From assembly GCA_013314755.1 (NCBI GenBank), contig JABUFA010000028.1:1-47741 (forward strand): a stretch of 47,741 nt of DNA, in the 5' to 3' direction. Shown here in pieces: positions 37,755 to 47,149 of the stretch (its first letter is position 1; each line of letters opens with the position of its first letter). Below the pieces are notes generated by a model. The model did no database searches. It was not told where the DNA came from and saw only the letters and a program-made list of their open reading frames with translations. The position numbers and the translations under genes are program-made. Origin of the DNA: Chthonomonadia bacterium. Lineage in GTDB: Bacteria; Armatimonadota; HRBIN16.

Positions 37755-39089
37755 TCAGCGCTGTCCCTGCTGGGCAGGGGGTGGCGACGGCTGTTGTGTG
37801 GTGGTCGGCTGTTCGGTTTCCTCCTCCTCTTCCTCCTCAACGAGGATGACCATCCTGCCCGGCTGGGTAATCTTCAGCCATTCCTCGCCCTCTTTGACCG
37901 ACACCAGGATTTCCGGGGCGGTCAGCTCCTGTCCCTTCTCATCCACGCCGTGCACGTCGCCTATCAACTGCACCTGTTCGGTGCGCGAGTTATACACCGC
38001 TTTTTGCGCGGTAAGGGTGCGTGTCTTGCCCCCTTCCTTCAACAACTGCACCATCTTCAGGTTGCCGGTCAGGGTGATAATCTTCTTCTGGTAGAGGTTC
38101 TCCGCGCGGTCACAGGTAATCTGCACCGGCTCCCGCATCTCGGTCTTTAGAGAACGGGTTTCCTCGCTGACCGGCTGGGTGCTTTGCTCTTCGGACTGTT
38201 TGGGCTTCACCAGGATTTTCACGTTGCCTTCCAGCACCGCCCGCTTCTCTTTCAGTTCGATGGTCAGTTTATCGGCGGAGATTTCGACGCGCGGGTCGGT
38301 CACCTGCAGGTTTCCCGTGGCGTGGATGACCTGCGCTTCAATATCCTGCTCGGCGCGGTCGGCGGTCATTACGGTATCTCCGTCGCGGATGGTCAGCCCT
38401 TCACCGATGCGCGTCTTGCCCTGCTGTTCCTCAAGGCGCTGGAAGGTAATCTCCACGCGGCGGGTTTTGGTCTGTTTCTCCTCCGGTGGCTTTGGGGGCG
38501 GTTCGGCTTGCAGGAAGGCGACTGGGCTCTGTGCGGTGCGAACGCTCAGGTTCACCTGCTCGGCGACCAGCCGCTTCTCCTTTCCGAGGTAGCTCAGAGC
38601 CTGCGCGGTGAACATGCCATCGCGAAGCGTGCCCCGGATGATGCCCATGCATTGCAGTTCACGGTTCTGGTCGCGCCATATCGCCTGCGAGCAGTACAGC
38701 TGCACCGGCTTGCCCTGCAGATGCACCTCCTGCACCTGAAGGAAGCGGGATGCTCCCTCATACACGGCGCGTTCCGCCTTCAGCCGCCACAGCGGTTGAC
38801 CGTCGTCGTACAGCACGGCTTCACGCACTCCATCCAGCAGCCATCGCTGGCGGTCGCGCGAGAGGTCTGCACGCTGAACCTTCATCCGCCACAGCGGTCG
38901 GTCAAACTGGCGGGCAAGCACCTCGGTTTCGGTAAAGCGCACGAGCACGTTGCCCATGCCTGCTTCAGCGTAGAGCGGGTTGAAACGCGCGAAAGGGTCT
39001 ATCTGCTGAAGCCGGTTGACCGACCACGCCAGCCCGGCAATGCAAATCAGCGCGAGAACCGGAGGTATCGCCGTGCGCCAGTTTCTCAT
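37755..39089 (-). CDS. LptC/LptA-type LPS-export protein (444 aa)
   Basis: One N-terminal membrane helix (TAIPPVLALICIAGLAWSVNRL, residues 7-28), then repeated beta-jellyroll segments. Residues about 45-165 read as LptC (FTETEVLARQF, WRMKVQRADLSRDRQRWLLDGVREAVLYDDG, VHLQGKPVQLYCSQAI, SYLGKEKRLVAEQVNL). Residues about 205-410 read as LptA/OstA-like repeats (IRDGDTVMTADRAEQDIEAQVIHATGNLQVTDPRVEISADKLTIELKEKRAVLEGNVKIL, VYNSRTEQVQLIGDVHGVDEKG). The C-terminus is Glu-rich, then Gln/Pro-rich. LptC and LptA carry lipopolysaccharide across the periplasm; a fusion of both would bridge from inner membrane to outer. It supports a diderm envelope. No LptB/F/G gene is adjacent. Confidence 0.82.
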   Translation of the reverse strand: MRNWRTAIPPVLALICIAGLAWSVNRLQQIDPFARFNPLYAEAGMGNVLVRFTETEVLARQFDRPLWRMKVQRADLSRDRQRWLLDGVREAVLYDDGQPLWRLKAERAVYEGASRFLQVQEVHLQGKPVQLYCSQAIWRDQNRELQCMGIIRGTLRDGMFTAQALSYLGKEKRLVAEQVNLSVRTAQSPVAFLQAEPPPKPPEEKQTKTRRVEITFQRLEEQQGKTRIGEGLTIRDGDTVMTADRAEQDIEAQVIHATGNLQVTDPRVEISADKLTIELKEKRAVLEGNVKILVKPKQSEEQSTQPVSEETRSLKTEMREPVQITCDRAENLYQKKIITLTGNLKMVQLLKEGGKTRTLTAQKAVYNSRTEQVQLIGDVHGVDEKGQELTAPEILVSVKEGEEWLKITQPGRMVILVEEEEEEETEQPTTTQQPSPPPAQQGQR

Positions 39090-39123
39090 TTTCCGTATGT
39101 TAGACGAACACGGCAGGGCGAAG

Positions 39124-41211
39124 TTACCGCTTCGAGCGTGCCAGCCACTTGCGCCAGATGTCGGGAGCGGTCAGCATCTTGATAAACACTCCTCCCACCA
39201 CCGACCTTGCCTGAAAGCCCGCCTGCTTGCCGTCGTGTGTCCAGTACCAGTCGGTGAGCGGCACTCTGCTGGGCGTTTCGTTCATCCATCGCCAGATTGG
39301 GGCGAGGAACGCCTCGAAATCCTGTTGCGATTCCGCCAGCGTAGCCGTCCACACCTGCCAGTCCAGCTTGGTGTACAGGCTGCGGTTATCCAGCGGAAGC
39401 CCGTACGTGTTCATCTTCCCTTTATAATACGCAATCTCTTTGCGCGCCACTTCCTTCGGGAAGAGGTTCAGCTCCAGCAGGCTATCCCAGACAAGGTTGT
39501 ACTTCTGGCTCCACGTGCCGGGTTTATCAAAAGCGAGGCGGTAATGGTCGCCGTCGTCCGCCATGTGCATCCACTGCTGCGCCATCTGCTGGGCTATTCG
39601 GCGGTACTCTTCGGCGCGGGCGGTGTCGCCGAGCATCTGGCATAGCATGGCGTATCCGCCCAGAGCCAGAATGGCTTTCAGCGAAAGGTTGGTGTTGTGC
39701 GCCAGGTGTCCGGCGAAGTCGTCGGTACAGAGCTGGTTTTCAGGGTCCAGCCCCTTCTCGCGCAGGTACTCCGCCCACTGCGTGAGCAGGTTCCAGTACT
39801 TTTTCGCGTAGTCAGCGTTACCCTCCGCCTTCGCCAGCGCGGCGACCATCAACAGCATGTTCCCACATTCTTCCACAGGCATCTGGTTCTCTTCGGAGCG
39901 TTCCCCGCCGCCGTATACCTGCCCATTCGCCTTCGGATAGGTTCCCAAATCGTGCGGGGCGAAGGGGAACTTCCAGCGCGGCGAGCGGGCGTAGTCCAGC
40001 ACCGGCGTGAGCATTCCCTTCAGCAGCTCCGTGTTGAACAACAGGAAAAACGGCGAAGAAGGGTAGGTTACATCCACGGTGGCGATGCACCCGTTGCTGA
40101 AGTTTTCTTTCGAGAAGAAGAGCGGTGTGCCGTCGAAATCCGCTACCAGCTTGTGCGCCGCCAGGCATTGCCGGTACGCGAGCACGCACAGGTCGGCGTA
40201 TTTTGCGCCTCCAACGCGCTTCAGGTCTGCTGTCAGCTCGGCGTCGAAACGAGCACACTCTTCTTGCAGTTTGGGCAGGTCGTGCTCCGCCTGCCTGAGC
40301 AGTTCGTCTATCTCCATACCCGCCCTGCGCCAGTAGGGACGCAGCCTGCGATGGAAGTACTCGATGGAGTACAGGTCATCGTAGGCGATAAGGATATGAC
40401 GCGAGGTGGGTTGTTGTTCCACCTTGCCCACGTGCAGTGCACACGCCAGCACAATCCAGTTGTCATGCGCGGCGCGGGGCATACGCAGGTCGTCCGAATC
40501 GGGCAGGGTGCCGTTTTGTGCGAAGGTGTTACGCGTTTGATGCTCCGCGGCGATAACGGTCTGGTCGTTGGCTGTTTTGCGCGGTATCGCCAGATAGAGG
40601 TATCCCCAATCGATTCGCAGGTTATCGCCTGACTTCTCCAGTATCGGTTGCTGCGCCGTGCCCACGCGCAGCACGTCCATCTCGCCCAGCTTATAGCGCG
40701 ACCACACCACCTGTTGATCGGTGGTATTCACCGCCCACTCCGCCGAGGCGTCCAGATACAGGGAGACGTCATGTGTTTTGCCGTCGGTGGAGCGCACCTG
40801 CCAGAGAATGTACGTGACCGGGCGCGACAGCACATCGAGGTCATAGGGCAGGGCAGGGGTCAGAAAGGTCATCTGCAGTTCCACGCCGTCCGCTTCGAAG
40901 GTGTACACCGTTCGTGTGGGCGTTACCTGCAGGCGCGTTTGATTCATCGCGGGGGTATCCTCTGGACGGATGCCCATGAACCGATAGGGTTTGCCGTCTA
41001 TGCGTGCGATACCACACAGGGCATGGTTCGCCCCCGTCCAGTGCTTGCTCCAGCCTTCGGTGAGCCGGTCTGTCGTGCTCCACACACTGAAGTAAGGATC
41101 GTGCGTGACCAGAGGAACAGCCGGAGGGCGTAGAGCTGTGTTCGTCCAACAACTGTTGTCAGAACTACTAGCTATAGCTGCCGTAAGGGCGCAAAACAAC
41201 ATCCCCACCAT
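39124..41211 (-). CDS. Secreted GtaA-like glutaminase-family protein (DUF4965/DUF1793)
   Basis: From ATG 41211 (GAGG about 5 bases upstream) the protein has 695 residues, with a signal peptide (MVGMLFCALTAAIASSS). LRPPAVPLVTHDPYFSVWS (near 26-44) is the DUF4964-type start; a DUF5127-like beta domain follows (to about 270), then the alpha/alpha-barrel DUF4965/DUF1793 region with LAYRQCLAAHKLV, CIATVDVTYPSSPFFLLFNTELLKGMLTPVLDYA, FPFAPHDLGTYPKANGQVYGG, ENQMPVEECGNMLLMVAALAKAEG and NTNLSLKAILALGGYAMLCQMLG. Fungal GtaA is an extracellular glutaminase; bacterial relatives sit in glycan loci and may be glycosidase-like. Probably periplasmic; the substrate is not decided. It is 30 bases after a lipoprotein gene. 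Confidence 0.88.
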   Translation of the reverse strand: MVGMLFCALTAAIASSSDNSCWTNTALRPPAVPLVTHDPYFSVWSTTDRLTEGWSKHWTGANHALCGIARIDGKPYRFMGIRPEDTPAMNQTRLQVTPTRTVYTFEADGVELQMTFLTPALPYDLDVLSRPVTYILWQVRSTDGKTHDVSLYLDASAEWAVNTTDQQVVWSRYKLGEMDVLRVGTAQQPILEKSGDNLRIDWGYLYLAIPRKTANDQTVIAAEHQTRNTFAQNGTLPDSDDLRMPRAAHDNWIVLACALHVGKVEQQPTSRHILIAYDDLYSIEYFHRRLRPYWRRAGMEIDELLRQAEHDLPKLQEECARFDAELTADLKRVGGAKYADLCVLAYRQCLAAHKLVADFDGTPLFFSKENFSNGCIATVDVTYPSSPFFLLFNTELLKGMLTPVLDYARSPRWKFPFAPHDLGTYPKANGQVYGGGERSEENQMPVEECGNMLLMVAALAKAEGNADYAKKYWNLLTQWAEYLREKGLDPENQLCTDDFAGHLAHNTNLSLKAILALGGYAMLCQMLGDTARAEEYRRIAQQMAQQWMHMADDGDHYRLAFDKPGTWSQKYNLVWDSLLELNLFPKEVARKEIAYYKGKMNTYGLPLDNRSLYTKLDWQVWTATLAESQQDFEAFLAPIWRWMNETPSRVPLTDWYWTHDGKQAGFQARSVVGGVFIKMLTAPDIWRKWLARSKR

Positions 41212-41241
41212 TATTACCTCAGCGATGTACACGGTCTTCTT

Positions 41242-41715
41242 CTACTGCGAGCACACTTCCCCTGGTGGGGGGGGTATCGCATCCTGCGAATACAACTTTA
41301 TGTTTCCGATGTCTATAACGTTGTCCTGAGCCGCTGGCAGGTTTGGCCCCAAGTCACACCCGATCTCGAAGGTTTGCATCCCGTAGGTGAAATAGCGTAA
41401 AAACTGGGTTTCGCGTCCAGCTAGTTCCACAGTGAAACGTGCTGGAGTGGAACCACTGACAGGAATGGCGAACCTGCCGTCGGCTTGAGTTAACGCCGAC
41501 GCATCGCCGGGCAGCAGCTTGACTCGTATACCGGAGACCGCTCGTCCGTTTTCGTCCTGCACGACGCCCTGCACGAGCAATCCGGTCGGCAACCCTCCGC
41601 CGGTTACTTTGCCTCCGCCGCATCCGCCAAGTGTGGTCAATGCCGCCAGCGCCAGCGCAGCCATCGCCGCCAGCGCGGCTATCATGCGAAACGAGTTCCC
41701 AGTTGCCTGTCGCAA
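41242..41715 (-). CDS. Small lipoprotein with carboxypeptidase-regulatory-like domain
   Basis: Starts with TTG 41715, GGGAGG 7 bases upstream; 157 residues. The lipobox LTTLGGC (near residue 32) after a hydrophobic stretch predicts lipid anchoring. Then GGGKVTGGG, an extra glycine-rich spacer, and one Ig-like domain: GVVQDENGRAVSGIRVKLLPGDASALTQADGRFAIPVSG (about 49-88). A conserved-looking Cys pair (EIGC, EVCSQ end) may form a disulphide. Related domains act as spacers in surface proteins. It belongs to the lipoprotein cluster 41242-47110. Confidence 0.86.
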   Translation of the reverse strand: MRQATGNSFRMIAALAAMAALALAALTTLGGCGGGKVTGGGLPTGLLVQGVVQDENGRAVSGIRVKLLPGDASALTQADGRFAIPVSGSTPARFTVELAGRETQFLRYFTYGMQTFEIGCDLGPNLPAAQDNVIDIGNIKLYSQDAIPPPPGEVCSQ

Positions 41716-41812
41716 AGCCTGTTCCTCCCTTTGTGTCTCTCACAAGTTATCGCGCAAACGCCGATTCCTTTTGCGACGTTGCCTGCGCGGATTCCTGCTA
41801 TCGCCGTCTCTT

Positions 41813-42727
41813 TTAACGTGTAAGATTCACGTTCACCGTTACCGGTTGATTCTGCGCGGTGATGGTTACCTCCTGCTGGAACGTGATGTAGCCGGAGCGG
41901 GTCACTTTGAGAATATACCTCCCCAGCGGAACCCAGAAGCGAAACTCACCGCTGGGCTGGGTGATAACCATGCTGTCTACCTGCGCCTGAGTGTCCGCGT
42001 CCAGCAGTTGCACGCTGGTGCCCACCGGGCTATCTCCCCCCTGAAGGGTGACCGTACCGCGCAGGTTGTACGGACCGCCCGGCGGTTCGTTGCTCACCGG
42101 CGGGGCAATGCGTATCTCGCCCAGGTCGTTGTCGCCCGGGGCAAGCGGTGGGTCTATCGCGAACACCTTCTTCTCAAAGCCGGTGGCTTCGACGGTTCCT
42201 TTATCGGTTTGTGCTACCAGACGGTCGAACGTGAAACTGCCCGTCTGTCCGGTGAGCGTACTGAACGCGCCAATGGTCACCTTCGCACCCTGCACCGGTT
42301 GCCCCGTCTCGGCGGAAACTACCCTGCCGGTAGCGCGGGCGATACCGGTGTTCGGACCGATATACACCTCACCGATATACACCGTGCCTCTGTCAGGCAG
42401 GGGAGGCAGCGGGAAGGTAACCGGGCTATCCGAGGAACCCTGCGGCGGGTTAATCGTGCCTTCGGTGGTGCTGGAAGGAACTCCAACCACCTCAAAGTTA
42501 TAGTCCTTGCCGTCGGCGTTCTGTCGGACGGCGGTCACCTGCACGGTTTTGCCGGCGATGGTTACCGTTGTGCCGCTATCCGGCAGTCCCCCCGTGTCCG
42601 AGCGTTTCACCAGCCCCTGGATGGTGACCACGCCGCCACCTCCGCCGCCTCCACCGCACGAGGCGAGCGTTATTAGTGCGACTACCGCCGCGAAGAATGA
42701 AAGAAACCGCCATGTCCTCATTTTCAT
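41813..42727 (-). CDS. Lipoprotein with two carboxypeptidase-regulatory-like domains
   Basis: ATG 42727 overlaps the stop of the 1005-aa gene (ATGA), so it is translationally coupled; frames further upstream are shadows of that gene. Of 304 residues, the first 20 hold the lipoprotein signal LITLASC, followed by GGGGGGGG. Two Ig-like domains can be seen: GRVVSAETGQPVQGAKVTIGAFSTLTGQTGSFTFDRL and LRGTVTLQGGDSPVGTSVQLLDADTQAQVDSMVITQPSGEFRFWVPLGRYILKVTRSGY. The first part (VTIQGLVKRSDTGGLPDSGTTVTIAGKT) is probably a third, less clear one. Likely a cell-surface spacer or adhesin partner of the large protein encoded upstream. Confidence 0.85.
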   Translation of the reverse strand: MKMRTWRFLSFFAAVVALITLASCGGGGGGGGVVTIQGLVKRSDTGGLPDSGTTVTIAGKTVQVTAVRQNADGKDYNFEVVGVPSSTTEGTINPPQGSSDSPVTFPLPPLPDRGTVYIGEVYIGPNTGIARATGRVVSAETGQPVQGAKVTIGAFSTLTGQTGSFTFDRLVAQTDKGTVEATGFEKKVFAIDPPLAPGDNDLGEIRIAPPVSNEPPGGPYNLRGTVTLQGGDSPVGTSVQLLDADTQAQVDSMVITQPSGEFRFWVPLGRYILKVTRSGYITFQQEVTITAQNQPVTVNVNLTR

Positions 42728-45700
42728 CGTGTAACCACCATTGGTAAGATTGCCTGCGCAGAGGTTCCATCTTCGGCAAGCGCACGCACGCGCAGGAGAT
42801 ATGCACCTGCCGGAACAGCGACGCCGCCCATGTCGCGCCCATCCCACGATACGGACTGAATCCCCGCCCGGGATGGCGTACCGTTTTGCAGTATCCTGAC
42901 CGGCTCGCCAGACGCGCTCAGCACCTCCACCTGCACCTGAGCATCAGCGGAGAGGGCGAATTGGATAGAGTAGCCTCCGCCTCGTGTGCGCTGGGCGCGC
43001 AGCTGTGTGATGCGCAGGGCGTTTCCTGATTGTGGCTCGGCTATCACGCGCAGACTGCGCGTGCCAGTGGAATCGGTGCGCAAGGTCACCGAGGATACAG
43101 TACGCAGGTTGTATCGCCTGCCCGACGCCTCATCCACCAGCACGAGGCGCGTCTCCTTTGGCACCGCACGAAGGTCGTTCCAGGTGAGGGTAAACTCTGT
43201 GTCGGGCACGGGCGAGCGCACCTGCAGAAGCCATGCCGTCCTGGCGCCCTCGCGTCGTACGTCCACCGCGTAATGACCGGCGTGCTTGCCCCATTCGGGA
43301 TTGTTCACCGCCATCTGCATCATCTGCCCAAACGCGGGCGGCGCTTCGCTGTCCCAGTGCGGGTCAAACCCCTCGCTTGCCGAGGGCGATTGCCCCAGGC
43401 GAACCTGCGCCAGCGAGTCTCCTGCGCGAGCGGTCACGGTGACAAGCCAGCCGGGCTGTGCCATGGTGCTTCGCGTGCTTGCCCGGCGCGTGGACGCTGG
43501 TGCAGGGAAGGTGAGCGTTACCCCTTCGGTGACAAGCACCCGCAACCAGTAACCCTCCCACGGCTGAAGTGTGGTGGCAGGCTCATAGCTGTTGGTGGTG
43601 GGGTTGTATCGCCATATCGTGCCGCCAACCCAGCCCTTATCCACCGCCGTAGCGAAGGGCACCGGGTCGTTCAGCAGATACTGCACCTGAATATCCGCCA
43701 CGTCTACCGGCGTGGTGAACGGATTGCCAATCTGGTTCCAGCCGTAGGTGGTGGCGATGGTAAAGTTCTGGTCGGTGCGAGGCACGATGCCGCGAATGTC
43801 TGCGATATGGTTGTTACGCAGTTTTATCCAGTAGCCCACGCCCGGTCGGAAGGGCGGCGCGGTAGGATAGAGCTCATACTTGTTGTCGCCGGGCATATCC
43901 TGTCGCCAGTGCGCCAGCAGGAACTGATTGCGTGCCACCCCCAGCGCGTCGGCGTTATCGGTGGCGAAGGGCAGGATGGGCAGGGAAATCATCCTCAAAC
44001 CGGCGGAAAAGGAGTGGGTGAGCGTCTGTGCGCTGTCGGTCGCCTCCAGCGTTGTCACGCCCTCCTGATAGCCCAGATTCACCTGTCGCACCGCCACCGT
44101 GTTACCGATGGAGTCTTTGATGGTAAAGGTGTACCGGGCGGGCTGTTCAAACGCGGGAGACGGCAGGTTGACGCCGAAACCTCCCTGCGCGATGGTGGCG
44201 CTGGCGGACACTCCGATACTGCTGGTAATCTCTATCGTTCCCGCATCTAACCCGATTATCGTGCCGTACAGGTTGTTCGGGTTGTTTGTGTCGCCGCCGT
44301 AGCCCGCCGCGAAAGGAATGCGCAGATGCAAACCGCCCAGCGGAAGGTCTATCAACACGCGCTGTGCCCCTCCGATATTGATAAACTGCGGCGCAACCGT
44401 GCCTTCACCATCCAGAATATCTATCCGCTCGTACTGTGCGCCCAGGAAGAGGCGGTTCTGCTGATTGTAATCCCAGTAGGTGGGGTAGCACACATCGTTC
44501 AGAGGCAGTTCGTCGCCGTCCGCCGTGGTCTGGTAGTGCATGAGTACGATGGCTATTCCCGGGTTTTCCTGTCCCGGGTCGGCGCGGTTGGGTATCGCCC
44601 AGGCGTACAGCTTCTTGCCGTAGGAGATGCTGGTATCCAGCACGTACTGCCGCTCGTACCAGCGATCAAAAGGCACTCCTTCCACCGTGCCTCCCGCCAG
44701 CACGGAGGCGGCTATTGCCTTCAGGCGCGGCACGTCGCCGCTGAGTTTCACCGTTTCGTTCGGGTTGTACTGGGCGTAGTATTGCGCGTTGAACTTTTTG
44801 AAAAACTCGTTATCCTCCAGATACACCTTCAGCCATGCGGAACCTGCCATCTGGTAGCGGGGCAGGTACATGCCTCCCAGTTGTCCGGGGGGAATAGGCA
44901 ACTGCTTTAGCGAAGGCGCGATGAAGGCGTTGTTGCCCAGCGCAGGCTGGTTCAGCAGGTCGTAAAAAGGCAGGGCGTGGTAATTGGGGTCGGTTTTGAA
45001 AAAACCTTCCGGGTCGCTGATACCCAGCGACTGCGCGACGCGATACGCGACCACCATGGTCACCGCCCGGGCGAAGCCCTCCTCCCAAGCGTCATAGTCG
45101 AAGACCAAGGGACCATGGAAGGCGTGCACCAGCAGGTGCACCATGTTGATGACTACCGACTTTTCGCTGTTGTATACCGGGAACAGAATCTCGTTGGTAG
45201 AAGCGTTGAAAATACCTCCCGCTACGGCGTCGCGGTCGCCAATCTGCGCGTCATAATTGACCACTTTCACCGTGCCGCTCTGCGCTGGCTTGCCGTAAAC
45301 GTTCTCAATCAGCGGCAGGGCAGTGTTGATAACCTGGCGCAGGAAAGCTTCCTGGGTAGCAGACCAGCCTTCAAAGGTGAAGGAGAGCGTCCCGTCGCCA
45401 TATCGAGTGCGAGCAGGCTGGATTATCCTGCCTCCATCACGCAGGAAGACGATGGTATCCACGCTTATCTGCGCTCCCGACGGCAGAACGCCGCGCTCTT
45501 TCCAGCGTTTGACCTGCTGTGCCACCGCCTGCACCTGGGCGCGCTGGATGGGCACAGCCTGCTGGAGAACCAGTCTGCGCAGGTCGCCAGCGGAACGAGT
45601 GCCTACAGGCACGTCAATAACCAGCGCACCCTGCGGACCGTTCGAGCGCGTGTTAAACGGCACGTTGACCACATTGCGATAGGGCGAGCTCCACGCGCAC

Positions 45701-45741
45701 GCCGTCGCGAGGAGACACAGCACTGTCGGTAGCCACTTCAT
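42724..45741 (-). CDS. Large secreted surface protein with degenerate metallopeptidase-like and FlgD-like parts (1005 aa)
   Basis: ATG 45741 follows AAGGGAGATGC; frames beyond overlap the upstream gene. A signal peptide (MKWLPTVLCLLATACAWSSP) is followed by a domain with MVHLLVHAFHGPLVFDYDAWEEGFARAV (residues 200-227). This is the layout of a gluzincin-type metallopeptidase (HEXXH then E/G-F-A), but the second position is Leu (HLLVH), so the catalytic Glu is gone. Beta-rich domains follow (about 540-900), then an Ig/FlgD-like C-terminal domain (VQVEVLSASGEPVRILQNG...SWDGRDMGGVAVPAGAYLLRVRAL) and the end LPMVVTR. It is a secreted surface protein, stop overlapping the lipoprotein start. A protease role is doubtful; a binding role for peptides is likelier. 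This is inference. Confidence 0.82.
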   Translation of the reverse strand: MKWLPTVLCLLATACAWSSPYRNVVNVPFNTRSNGPQGALVIDVPVGTRSAGDLRRLVLQQAVPIQRAQVQAVAQQVKRWKERGVLPSGAQISVDTIVFLRDGGRIIQPARTRYGDGTLSFTFEGWSATQEAFLRQVINTALPLIENVYGKPAQSGTVKVVNYDAQIGDRDAVAGGIFNASTNEILFPVYNSEKSVVINMVHLLVHAFHGPLVFDYDAWEEGFARAVTMVVAYRVAQSLGISDPEGFFKTDPNYHALPFYDLLNQPALGNNAFIAPSLKQLPIPPGQLGGMYLPRYQMAGSAWLKVYLEDNEFFKKFNAQYYAQYNPNETVKLSGDVPRLKAIAASVLAGGTVEGVPFDRWYERQYVLDTSISYGKKLYAWAIPNRADPGQENPGIAIVLMHYQTTADGDELPLNDVCYPTYWDYNQQNRLFLGAQYERIDILDGEGTVAPQFINIGGAQRVLIDLPLGGLHLRIPFAAGYGGDTNNPNNLYGTIIGLDAGTIEITSSIGVSASATIAQGGFGVNLPSPAFEQPARYTFTIKDSIGNTVAVRQVNLGYQEGVTTLEATDSAQTLTHSFSAGLRMISLPILPFATDNADALGVARNQFLLAHWRQDMPGDNKYELYPTAPPFRPGVGYWIKLRNNHIADIRGIVPRTDQNFTIATTYGWNQIGNPFTTPVDVADIQVQYLLNDPVPFATAVDKGWVGGTIWRYNPTTNSYEPATTLQPWEGYWLRVLVTEGVTLTFPAPASTRRASTRSTMAQPGWLVTVTARAGDSLAQVRLGQSPSASEGFDPHWDSEAPPAFGQMMQMAVNNPEWGKHAGHYAVDVRREGARTAWLLQVRSPVPDTEFTLTWNDLRAVPKETRLVLVDEASGRRYNLRTVSSVTLRTDSTGTRSLRVIAEPQSGNALRITQLRAQRTRGGGYSIQFALSADAQVQVEVLSASGEPVRILQNGTPSRAGIQSVSWDGRDMGGVAVPAGAYLLRVRALAEDGTSAQAILPMVVTR

Positions 45742-45757
45742 AGACAAAGCATCTCCC

Positions 45758-47110
45758 TTAAGGTCTGTAGGTAAACTTCCAGAGTGGACTGATACTGCGG
45801 GCGCTACCATCTGCCGAGAACGCCACCACCACCCAGTAATAGGTCTGTCCGGGCTGGAGGCTGGGACCCGTGTACACCACGTTGTTCGTGGGGTGGGCGA
45901 CGGCGCCGCTTGTCCACAGCGGGTCGCGGTTGATTTCGGGGAAGCCTTCAAACAGGATGACCCGATAGGTGAATGCCCCGTTCAGCCTGTCCCAGCGCAG
46001 GGTGGGGGAGGGCGTGCTGATGGTCGCACCGTGTGCGGGCGAGGAAAACGTGCCCATCGGCGCCAGGGGCGTGGCGCTGGCGTTGTTGGATGGCGAGCTG
46101 GTGCCTGTTCCGGTGTCGGGGTCAAAGTTCGCCCCGACGGCAACTACCTGGTAGTAGTAGGTGACCTCCGGGGTCAGCGTGAGGTCCAGGTCGGCAAACA
46201 GGTCAGCCAGCGGGTCGCGCAGGAAGGCGATAGCGTTGTCGGGCACGGATGCGGGATTGGCGCTGCGCCCGCGGTAGATGCCGTAGCCGAGTCGCGTGCT
46301 GTCCTCCACGTAGTCCCAGGTGAGGTCTACCTCGATCAACGAGCCCGCAGGCGTCACCCGGCTGATGGCGCGGTATGTGGCACGTTTGGGGTCAACCACA
46401 CGCTTGATTGCCTCTAAGGCGTTCGCCATCTCGGGAGAGGCGGAGCGAGTGACGCCTTGCGGCTGTGTCCACACCACCGCTTCCAGATTTTGGGGCGTAG
46501 CCGGTCTTGCGCCCGACGCGACGGACAGCGCAAAGGTGACAGCGGTTACCTGTCCGGCTACCACGGTCGCCGTCTTGTTATCGTTCAGGAAGCCCGGTGC
46601 AGAGGCAACCATGGGATAACCGTAACCGCCGCGCAAGCCGTCAATGCGGTAGTAGCCGTTTCGGTCGGTGACCGCCATCGCGGAGGTCAGGGGGCCCCCA
46701 GCGAAGACGCGCGCACCTTCCAGCCGATTGCCGTAAGGGTCAAGCACAAAGCCTTCAACCGAACCCTGCAGGTTTTCGGGGCAGAGCAGGATGTTGGCGT
46801 TGCGGGTGGTGTCATCGGCGAAGACCTGTACCAGCGCGACACCGCTCCACTGCTGGTTGCCGATACGCGCGCTTGCCCGAACGTTCTTGAAGCCTTCGGA
46901 AACGCCTGTCAGCAGAAAAGTGCCGTTGGTGTTGGTCAGCGTTTCGTCCTCACCAGTAATCCACACGCGCGCCCCGACCACCGGGTCGCCGTTAATATCG
47001 GTAACGGTGCCGGCGACGTTGCCTTTGCCCGTTTCTTTGCCCCCGCACGCGCTCAACCAGAACGCAAACAGGGCGACGGCAATCAGCTTCCACCACGCAG
47101 TTGCTCGCAC
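45758..47110 (-). CDS. Lipoprotein with carboxypeptidase-regulatory and fibronectin III-like domains
   Basis: Starts with GTG 47110 (the site GGGAGG AACC lies upstream); 450 residues. The lipobox FWLSACGGK marks lipid anchoring near residue 21. Two carboxypeptidase-regulatory domains: GTVTDINGDPVVGARVWITGEDETLTNTNGTFLLTGVSEG and GFVLDPYGNRLEGARVFAGGPLTSAMAVTDRNGYYRIDGL. Two FN3-like domains: IEVDLTWDYVEDSTRLGYGIYRG...YYYQVVAVG and SPTLRWDRLNGAFTYRVILFEG...YYWVVVAFS. It is the head of the group with the 1005-aa protein (16 bases downstream), with its own promoter at 47150-47178. Probable surface scaffold or glycan-binding protein. Confidence 0.86.
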   Translation of the reverse strand: MRATAWWKLIAVALFAFWLSACGGKETGKGNVAGTVTDINGDPVVGARVWITGEDETLTNTNGTFLLTGVSEGFKNVRASARIGNQQWSGVALVQVFADDTTRNANILLCPENLQGSVEGFVLDPYGNRLEGARVFAGGPLTSAMAVTDRNGYYRIDGLRGGYGYPMVASAPGFLNDNKTATVVAGQVTAVTFALSVASGARPATPQNLEAVVWTQPQGVTRSASPEMANALEAIKRVVDPKRATYRAISRVTPAGSLIEVDLTWDYVEDSTRLGYGIYRGRSANPASVPDNAIAFLRDPLADLFADLDLTLTPEVTYYYQVVAVGANFDPDTGTGTSSPSNNASATPLAPMGTFSSPAHGATISTPSPTLRWDRLNGAFTYRVILFEGFPEINRDPLWTSGAVAHPTNNVVYTGPSLQPGQTYYWVVVAFSADGSARSISPLWKFTYRP

Positions 47111-47149
47111 GGTTCCTCCCTGTCTTTCCCCATGATTTTTGCGCTGTTC

